From Musa acuminata AAA Group (taxonomy: Eukaryota > Streptophyta > Magnoliopsida > Zingiberales > Musaceae), in the NCBI RefSeq assembly GCF_036884655.1, contig NC_088342.1, positions 31,936,501 to 32,000,500 on the forward strand: 64,000 bases of DNA. The letters run 5' to 3'. The notes beneath the pieces were generated by a model. That model saw only the letters and a list, made by a program, of their open reading frames with translations, was not told the origin of the DNA and ran no database searches. This document shows, piece after piece, positions 21,760-29,080 of the stretch; the stretch's first letter is position 1, and every line of letters starts with the position of its first letter. Both the position numbers and the translations under genes were made by a program.

Positions 21760-22046
21760 ACCAGGAGGTGCAACCGCCTAGGCCAGGAGGTGGCACCGCC
21801 TAGGCTAAGCCTCCCAGCGAGACTGGGCGGTGCAACCTCCCCAGCCGGGAGGTGGCACCGCCTGAGCTCAGTCTTCGAGCTAGACTGGGCGGTGCAACCT
21901 CCCTAACAGAGAGGTGGCACCGCCTGAGCTCAGTCTTCGAGCAAGACTGGGCGGTGCAACCTCCCTGACAGAGAGGTGGCATCGCCTGAGCTCGGTCTTC
22001 AAGCTCTGCCAAGCGGTGCAACCTCTCCAGTCAAGAGGTGCAACCG
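21760..22046 (+). repeat. 62 bp tandem repeat with inverted GGCGGTGC/GCACCGCC cores
   Basis: The landmark actgggcggtgcaacc recurs at 21822, 21884 and 21946, with a diverged copy near 22008, giving a period of 62. Each unit pairs GGCGGTGC with a following GGTGGCACCGCC, so units can fold as GC-rich hairpins. It sits directly upstream of the TATA box. A matching array is in the 3' LTR at about 27560-27840. Confidence 0.9.
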
Positions 22047-22108
22047 CTTGATCCCGGAATTCCGGGATTTGATCGTTTTGAGCTCCAAATTTGAATTGGG
22101 TTGGGGCC

Positions 22109-22116
22109 TATAAATA
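22109..22116 (+). promoter_or_regulatory. TATA box of A 5' LTR
   Basis: TATAAATA in the context ggcctataaataccccac, found at the same place in A 3' (27907), B (41956, 47274), D (35974), H (11196), J (4049) and F (59722). C has TATAAAAA at 38497. Confidence 0.75.
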
Positions 22117-22659
22117 CCCCACCCATTCAGCACTGAATAGACACAGACCTACACCGAAATCTTGATCTTTTCTGTGATTCTAAGAGCTCAAAAGTGTTGT
22201 AAAGCCTTTAAGTCTCCTCCTTCTGTTCTTCAAGTTTTTGAGTTGTAAAGTGAGGAGAGAAAGGTCTGTAAAGGTTGTCTCCTGAGCCTGTCAAAAGGAG
22301 AGAAACTGTAAAGGGGCAGTTGGCCTTCGCCTATTGAAGGAAGGCCTCTAGTTGACGTCGGTGACCTCGTCGGTGGAGGACGCCAAAAGTGGAGTAGGTC
22401 AAGACTGACCGAACCACTCTAAATCTCTGGTTTGCGTTTATTTTGAGCACTTTATCATTACTGCAAACCTCCTTCATAACTACTGCTTTCTGCGCTTTTA
22501 CGAACAAGTTCTAAGTGCTATTCTTTCAGAATCTACTTTCAGACGTAAACCAGTGTTTTCGTACGATATTTACATTGCAGTTTACGTTTACGCCTTGATT
22601 CTGCAAAACTGTCTTCTGCGCTTTTACGAACGAGTTTCTAAAGTTCAGATCCCTTTGAA

Positions 22660-22985
22660 ACTGCGTCTACACATAAAATTACATTTAGACATAAAACTGC
22701 TCAAACTATGTTTAGACGTTTTAAACGTAAACTGAGTTTAGACGTAAATCTACGTTTAGACGTAAATCTGCGTTTAGACGTAAAACTGCGTTTAGACGTA
22801 AACTATGTTTAAATGTAAAACTGCATTTTAGACGTAAACTGAGTTTGGACGTAAATCTGCGTTTAGACGTAAATCTACGTTTAGACGTAAATCTGCGTTT
22901 AGACGTAAAACTGCGTTTAGACGCAAACTGCATTTAAACGTAAATTGTGTTTAGACGTAAACTACGTTTAGACGTAAACTGCACT
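22660..22985 (+). repeat. 17-18 bp tandem array gcgtttagacgtaaatct (A 5' LTR)
   Basis: About 18 degenerate copies of a unit built on TTTAGACGTAAA, in the transcribed leader part of the LTR. The 3' LTR counterpart (about 28460-28745) lacks one 18 bp and one 17 bp unit present here. B has only a vestige (tctgcgtttagacgtaaatcgg at 42380). Confidence 0.9.
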
Positions 22986-23126
22986 TAATCATAAGTTATC
23001 TTAGAGTCGGCTTTTGCTTCAAAACTGATTTTTATCGAACGAACGCAGCTTTTGTTTTTAATCGCTAAAAGATTTCCGCTGCACTAATTCACCCCCCCCC
23101 CTCTTAGTGCTCTCGATCCTAACAAT

Positions 23127-23138
23127 TGGTATCAGAGC
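23127..23138 (+). other. Primer binding site of A
   Basis: TGGTATCAGAGC, perfect complement to the 3' end of initiator tRNA-Met, two bases after the LTR. Confidence 0.92.
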
Positions 23139-23174
23139 GGGGTATTTCTCATTTCGGATTTACACCCGAGAGAA

Positions 23175-24086
23175 ATGGCTCTTCAAGAGGGCTTTTCGGT
23201 CTTTCGTCCACCGTTCTTTAACGGATTGGACTACACTTATTAGAAAACTCGAATGAGAGTTTTCTTGATTACTCTAAATCTGGATTTATGGAATATCGTT
23301 GAAAACGGTTTTCAACTTCCCTCTAAACCGATGAACGAATGGTCGGATTTAGAGTAGTATTTTTCTTTAAACGGAAAGGCTATGAATGCCTTATTTTGCG
23401 CTTTGGACAAAAATGAGTTCAATCGGGTTTCTTTGTGCGAAACGGCTTTCGATATTTGGTGCGCTCTTGAAATCACGCACGAGGGAACTAGTAGAGTCAA
23501 AGACTCGAAAGTTAATATTTTACTGCATGATTTCGAGTTTTTTCATATGAAACCAAACGAAACCATTGTTGACATGTACACCCGTTTTACGGATGTCGTC
23601 AATGGTTTAAAATCACTTGGTAAAAGCTTTTCGGATTTTGAACTCGTTAACAAAGTTTTGCACTCACTTTCTAAAACTTGAGATTCAAAAGTAACTGCTA
23701 TTCAAGAATCGAAAAACTTGAACCAATTTCCACTTGAAGAACTAATTGGTTCATTGATCACATATGAAATGACGTGCAATGCACGTGAAGAACTTGAGAA
23801 CCACCTTCCAAATAACAGGAAGGATTTGGGACATAGAACATTTGAAGACCACTCGAGCATAAGCTCAAGTGATGGTGAACTTAAACTACAAATGAAACAA
23901 AAATTAAAAAGTAAAAAGAACGGAACTACTTGCTTTGAACGCAAGAAGAAGAACAAAAATTGGGATGAATCGAGCTCCTCTGAAGACGAGGAGAAAATCA
24001 ACAAAGGCGAGGTGGCAAACTACGCCTTTACGCCTTTCGACGCTGAGGTAATCAAAATGCCTTTAATTTACTTCGAAATTACATGA
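23175..24086 (+). pseudogene. Gag of A (gag-only family), three stops
   Basis: Start at ATG 23175 (MALQEGFSVFRPPFFNG), 304 codons to TGA at 24086 in a single frame. The N-terminus carries the LDYTY-KTRMRVFL block of plant copia gag (UBN2-like), then LFCALDKNEFNRVS, VDMYTRFTDVVNGLKSLGKSF, ELVNKVLHSLSK and PLEELIGSLITYEMTCN. The C-terminus is acidic and lysine-rich with SSSSEDEEKINKGEVANYAF and ends in the family tail MPLIYFEIT. Three stops are present: two TAG (Trp in YTYWK; after SDLE) and one TGA (Trp after SLSKT). Zinc knuckle and protease are absent. The protein would build particles or recruit its RNA into partner particles. Confidence 0.88.
24048..24053 (+). other. Splice-donor-like GAG|GTAATC near the end of A gag
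   Basis: GT at 24048 follows GAG within the gag frame. The same position carries GTAAAC in H (11956), GTATAT in D (37453), GTAATC in B (43617), GTAACT in E (56624) and the consensus GTAAGT in F (61208). No acceptor can be assigned. Confidence 0.35.
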
Positions 24087-24680
24087 TGTTTTTCATGATG
24101 CATTTTTCTTTTTCTTTAAATTTTCTTGAAAATTACATTTTTAATAATTTAATAATGAAAATGCAAAAATATGATCATGCTTGTAATTTTGAAAATGATA
24201 ATGAAAATTGCATGTCTTATGTTAATGCAAGATAGAAATCTAATGATTGTACACCTAGTGAGATTAAATCTTATTTATGTGCTTGAGAAGCAAGAATGTA
24301 TATTTTGATTATTTTCATATTGCTTTTCAATGACGATACATGGCTTTTGTCTGGAAGGCTTGATATTTTTCATTGTCTTTGTTTGTTAAATATAATGTAT
24401 GATTTTGACATAAGAATAAAGATTTGAGATTTTAAAGTTATACATGATGATTTTTGTGATTGATGGTTTTATGATGAAATTCATTTCACGATCCTAAACG
24501 TTGATGCATGTTTTCATTTGACATAAATGAAAAGGCATGCTAACATGAAATCGATCACTTAAGATGAAACACTTAAAAAAAAAAGAGGGAAGAAATATAT
24601 GAATTGATGCTATAAACACTATGCTATGATTATCCCATGCTTGCATCACCAAGAAATATATGATTGCTATCATTGCTATA

Positions 24681-24888
24681 TGCCCTGTATCAAGATATCA
24701 AACAAAAATTTGCATCATACGAGCTGATATCTTACCATATGATGCAATGCTACACTTGCTAAAATATTCAAAATGTGTACATCATGCCCTGTATCAAGAT
24801 ATCAAACAAAATCTTGCTTCACAGTTTTACGCATTGATATCTTACCATATGATGAAATGCTACAATTGATGAACACTTGAAATGTAAT
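24681..24888 (+). repeat. 104 bp tandem duplication in A tail
   Basis: tgccctgtatcaagatatca starts at 24681 and again at 24785, with gatatcttaccatatgatg in each copy. B has a single copy of the second half (44240-44280). Confidence 0.85.
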
Positions 24889-25737
24889 CCCCTATCTTAT
24901 TGATTTTTCAATAAATCTATGCTTGTCATACATGAATTTATTGAATGTAATTTTGAGGATGATTTCAGATTTGACAAATACTTGATTCATATTTACGACA
25001 TAAGATACACTTTAAATATGAATCATGCATCAATCATGTTAAATGCTTCAATCATTTTCTATCTCTAGAGTTCTCGATTTTGATGAAATACAAGTGATAA
25101 ATTCATTTATGATATCTTGTAAATCACTTGAATTATGAATGAGTTTTTTATGATGTGTTAAAAGAATCACTTAAAAAGAAAATGCTTTTCCCATCTTATC
25201 GAGATTAATGATTTCATGATATTGTGTGAATCTCGAAATTGATTTTGATGAAATAGTAATAACGTTATTCATGTTATGAATCTTAAAAATGATAATATGC
25301 TTCATGTGATAATATGAATACATGAAACACTTATGATATTCCGTGTATTCATAAAATATTTATCTCATCATCCAATAACTCTTCTTGATATTGCTTATGA
25401 GATGAAATGAAATAATGCATGAAATACAAATGAGGAGTCAATGATCATGCATAATAGGATGTAATGAATTCTGACATTTAGATACCATCGTTTGAATATC
25501 TATGATTATGTTGCCAAAATGATATATCATGAATGCTTGAATATCATGTTTGATATGCTCATGATGATGATTGATTTTTTGGTATCGTGCATAAAAAAAT
25601 GAAATGTAATGTTAATGAATTTGTGCATTGAAATTATAATGATGCACAAATAAGAATGATTACTTACCTTTGTCATGATTTAGAAATTGATGTAAAGGGT
25701 TTTTCCCTTCTTTTTGACAATGACAAAGGGGGAGATA

Positions 25738-26300
25738 GATTGCTAGCACAATTCAAGAAAAAGGCAAAAATTACAAAAGAGAAGAAATTGCTATCTTGAA
25801 CATCACCGATAATTGCTAGCTTGAAATGTCAAGAAAATGCAAAAACTTGTTTATTTTCTTGCACATCTAAAGAGAAGATGCAAATGTAACACTTGCCAAA
25901 TTGTTTGCTTGCCTCATGTAAAACATTATCTCTTGCTAGTTTGGCATTTTGCTAGCTTGCACTTTGCAACGAAAGCAAAAATGACACTTCTCAAAAGAGA
26001 AGAAAGAGCTTGTTATCTTGAACATCACAAGCTTGCCAAACAAAAATTGCAAAAGTGCTATCTTGCCTATCTCAAGAAGCAAAACTTGCATATCGTAAAA
26101 ATTTGCTAGCTTGCAACTTGCATATTTCAAGAAGCAAGAGTTGCCTTCTTGAACATCTCTAAATTGCTAGCTTGCAAGTTCTAAAATGTTGCAACATTGC
26201 TAGCTTGCATGTTATAAAAGTGCTATCTTGTATGCTGTAAAACTTGCATATCTAAAACTTGATAGCTTGAATATTCTAAACATGATTCAACACTTGCTAT
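25738..26300 (+). repeat. GCTAGCTTGCA word cluster (A)
   Basis: Dense short phrases ttgctagcttgca, tgctatcttgaacatc and tcaagaagcaa recur with irregular spacing. Matching clusters are at 45150-45660 (B), 58080-58620 (E) and 62985-63640 (F). The open frames across them are by-products of the repeats. Confidence 0.8.
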
Positions 26301-26455
26301 ATTTTCTAGCAAAATTGCATGATGATAAAACTTGATATTATGTTTTTCATGCAATGAGTTAAACTTATATCACAAACACTTGATTGTGGTACTTCTCCTT
26401 TTTGTTGATGACAAAGGGGGAGAAGTATGTTGATGACATGACATGTTATGCATAA

Positions 26456-26665
26456 GTTTATGATGACATGTTGCTTGGATTTTTGAATCCAAGAGTTTCT
26501 ATCAATATGGCATATTGATAGGGGGAGTTTGTTTAAACTCTGGGAGTTAAGGTTAACTCTGTTTATGATGACATGTTGCTTAGATTTTTGAATCTAAGAG
26601 TTTCTATCAATATGGCATATTGATAGGGGGAGTTTGTTTAAACTCAGGGAGTTAAGATTAGCTCC
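26456..26665 (+). repeat. 105 bp tandem duplication carrying palindromes, upstream of A polypurine tract
   Basis: gtttatgatgacatgttgct starts at 26456 and 26561. Each copy has four successive palindromes: CTTGGATT/AATCCAAG (copy 2 CTTAGATT/AATCTAAG), TATCAATATGGCATATTGATA, GAGTTTGTTTAAACTC and GGAGTTAAGGTTAACTC (copy 2 altered). B, F and G have single sets. Confidence 0.9.
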
Positions 26666-26688
26666 GTCATCAAGTAGTTGTCATCATC

Positions 26689-26702
26689 AAAAAGGGGGAG
26701 AT
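26689..26702 (+). other. Polypurine tract of A
   Basis: AAAAAGGGGGAGAT immediately before the 3' LTR; plus-strand primer site. The same tract abuts the 3' LTRs of B, C and F. Confidence 0.92.
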
Positions 26703-28890
26703 TGTTGAATCTCGTATTTTGATGATGAAACTACTTGATATATGTTTATGATTTAATCTACGTTTTGAGTGACGCAGGGTGCTTCGATCAGGATGAGACA
26801 ATTAAAGCAGGAAAATCATGTTGTGCCAGAGGAACATGTCAGAAGATTGGACGTCGGGCCGATGGATCGATCGACGTATCGACAGAAGGCTTCGGGTCGT
26901 GGACTCGAGCATCGGGCCAAGAAGAGCGGGTATTGTGCCAAGGATATCGGAGTTGCGGAGCCAACTGGCCGATTGGGCAATAGGTCGCAGGAAAGGACGA
27001 TGCGCCGAAGAATCGGATGAAGCGTCGAGGGACCAATGACATGCCGGACAACTTGGTTAATTGCTTAGGATTAATTGTCTCGATCGAAGTTTTGTTTTGA
27101 GTGTGCAGGATTAACTACGATGAAAGTTAGACAAGCAGCAGGAGTTGCGCCGGAGTCAAGTTCATGATCACATTGGAAGTTCGAGAGTTCGACGGAAGTT
27201 CGGACGGTCGTCGGAGGTTCTGCGAGAACAGATCCGAGAAGTCCAGAAGCTTGCCAAGCGAAGCTCGTCGGAACTTGCCAAGTGGATCGTCGCAAAGTCT
27301 AGGAGTTTGCCGGAAGTCCGCAGGAGCATCACCGAGGGTTCATCGGATGATCGACGGAAGTTCACCGGAAACTCGTCGGAAGAAGCGATTGACGCACCGA
27401 AGCAAAGCTGCAGAAATTGTCTTAGATTTAATCGTAGTTAGCACGTTGATTAAGTTGGAAAATGGGAGGTGATCCCATTGGCTTAATCTTGGGGCAATTG
27501 GGCCCCTGAAAGACTGAAATTGGGCCGAATGGAACTAACCATTCGGACCCTGATTGCACCAGGAGGTGCAACCGCCTAGGCCAGGAGGTGGCACCGCCTG
27601 GGCTAAGCCTCCCAGCGAGACTGGGCGGTGCAACCTCCCCAGCCGGGAGGTGGCACCGCCTGAGCTCAGTCTTCGAGCTAGACTGGGCGGTGCAACCTCC
27701 CTGACAGAGAGGTGGCACCGCCTGAGCTCAGTCTTCGAGCAAGATTGGGCGGTGCAACCTCCCTGACAAAGAGGTGGCACCGCCTGAGCTCGGTCTTCGA
27801 GCTCTACCAGGCGGTGCAACCTCTCCAGTCAAGAGGGGCAACTGCCTGATCCCGGAATTCCGGGATTTGATCGTTTTGAGCTCCAAATTTGAATTGGGTT
27901 GGGGCCTATAAATACCCCACCCATTCAGCACTGAATAGACACAGACCTACACCGAAATCTTGATCTTTTCTGTGATTCTAAGAGCTCAAAAGTGTTGTAA
28001 AGCCTTTAAGTCTCCTCCTTCTGTTCTTTATGTTTTTGAGTTGTAAAGTGATGAGAGAAAGGTCTGTAAAGGTTGTCTCCTGAGCCTGTCAAAAGGAGAG
28101 AAACTGTAAAAGGGCAGTTGGCCTTCGCCTATTGAAGGAAGGCCTCTAGTTGACGTCGGTGACCTCGTCGGTGGAGGAAGCTAAAAGTGGAGTAGGTCAA
28201 GACTGACCGAACCACTCTAAATCTCTGGTTTGCGTTTATTTTGAGCACTTTATCATTACTACAAACCTCCTTCATAACTACTGCTTTCTGCGCTTTTACG
28301 AACAAGTTCTAAGTGCTGTTCTTTCAGAATTTGCTTTCAGACGTAAACCAGTGTTTTCGTACGATATTTACATTGCAGTTTACGTTTACGCCTTGATTCT
28401 GCAAAACTGTCTTCTGCACTTTTACGAACGAGTTTCTAAAGTTCAGATCCCTTTGAAACTGCGTCTAGACGTAAAATTGCGTTTAGACGTAAAACTGCTC
28501 AAACTGTGTTTAGACGTTTTAAAAGTAAACTGAGTTTAGACGTAAATCTGCGTTTAGACGTAAAACTGCGTTTAGACGTAAACTACGTTTAAACGTAAAA
28601 CTGCATTTTAGACGTAAACTAAGTTTGGACGTAAATCTACGTTTAGACGTAAATCTGCGTTTAGACGTAAATCTGCGTTTAGACGTAAAACTGCGTTTAG
28701 ACGCAAACTGCATTTAAACGTAAATTGTGTTTAGACGTAAACTGCACTTAATCATAAGTTATCTTAGAGTCGGCTTTTGCTTCAAAAATGATTTTTATCG
28801 AACGAACGCAGCTTTTGTTTTTAATCGCTAAAAGATTTCCGCTGCACTAATTCACCCCCCCCCCCCCTCTTAGTGCTCTCGATCCTAACA
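26703..28890 (+). repeat. 3' LTR of A (2188 bp)
   Basis: TGTTGAATCTCG to TCGATCCTAACA, same internal order as the 5' LTR, TATAAATA at 27907-27914. It is shorter mainly by two units of the tttagacgtaaa array. The C-tract before ctcttagtgc is longer than in the 5' copy. Confidence 0.95.
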
Positions 28891-29080
28891 CCGCCTACAC
28901 CCCGTGACCACTAGCAGTGCTATCACCAGTTGGGTGGTGCCACCACCAACAGGCAATGAGCACTGCTTGCATTATGGTTCATATGGCTCATTACACATAC
29001 CATTAGTCCATGATTCAAGTGAATGATCTTGTAAAATAAAATTCAATAAGAAAATTTGGAGAAAAAATTAAGAAAAGAAC
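28891..29080 (-). other. G spacer between pol and the third ORF (right of A)
   Basis: Begins with the CCGCC duplication of A and contains GGTGGTGGCACCACC-type modules on the minus strand, then AT-rich sequence up to the pol stop. It joins 20591-20904 when A is removed. Confidence 0.7.

Larger units (their letters stand above)
20905..23124 (+). repeat. 5' LTR of A (2220 bp)
   Basis: TGTTGAATCTCG to TCGATCCTAACA. In order: conserved gcagggtgcttcgatcagga block, degenerate gaagttcg/ccggaag repeat (about 21370-21595), four 62 bp GGCGGTGC/GCACCGCC units (21760-22046), TATAAATA at 22109-22116, leader hairpins (22285-22350), the tttagacgtaaa array (22660-22985) and the terminal hairpin with C-tract (23081-23110). 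Open frames inside it are readings of the repeats, not genes. Confidence 0.95.
24087..26688 (+). other. AT-rich non-coding region of A
   Basis: About 2.6 kb without a conserved reading frame. It opens with tgatgtttttcatgatg, continues with atgatg/gaatca-rich sequence, a 104 bp tandem duplication (24681-24888), the internal purine motif gacaaagggggagatag (25721-25737), a GCTAGC-word cluster (25738-26300), a second purine motif at 26409-26425 and the duplicated palindrome set (26456-26665). The same layout recurs in B, E and F, so it is part of the element and not host sequence. Confidence 0.85.
20905..28890 (+). mobile_element. Element A: complete gag-only LTR retrotransposon, 7986 bp
   Basis: Complete non-autonomous element with 2220 and 2188 bp LTRs, initiator-Met primer site, a gag-like ORF, 2.6 kb of AT-rich non-coding sequence and a polypurine tract, flanked by CCGCC duplications. 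Protease, integrase, reverse transcriptase and RNase H are absent, and there is no zinc knuckle. This matches the class called TR-GAG in plants. LTR ends, primer site and purine tract match the SIRE-like elements C and G, the likely source of enzymes. The two LTRs differ by about one base per hundred over the first 700 bases by eye, so it is young. Confidence 0.93.

Noticed and set aside
22660..22985. Regular tttagacgtaaa repeats considered as a CRISPR-like array
   Set aside because: Units are directly adjacent with no unique spacers, in a plant LTR; simple tandem repeat.
23127..23138. tRNA-like sequence TGGTATCAGAGC (also at the other primer sites)
   Set aside because: Only 12-13 bases at the LTR edge and no cloverleaf; these are primer binding sites, not tRNA genes.
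25837..26130. Paired sense and antisense frames in the A tail, repeated in B at 45277-45498
   Set aside because: Similarity between A and B here reflects recent common origin of the non-coding tail; the frames are not kept in E or F.
27428..27931. Overlapping open frames with GGCTAQS/RRLHRP peptides on both strands
   Set aside because: They are produced by the 62 bp GC-rich tandem array; a GC-rich repeat whose period is not a multiple of three stays open by chance.
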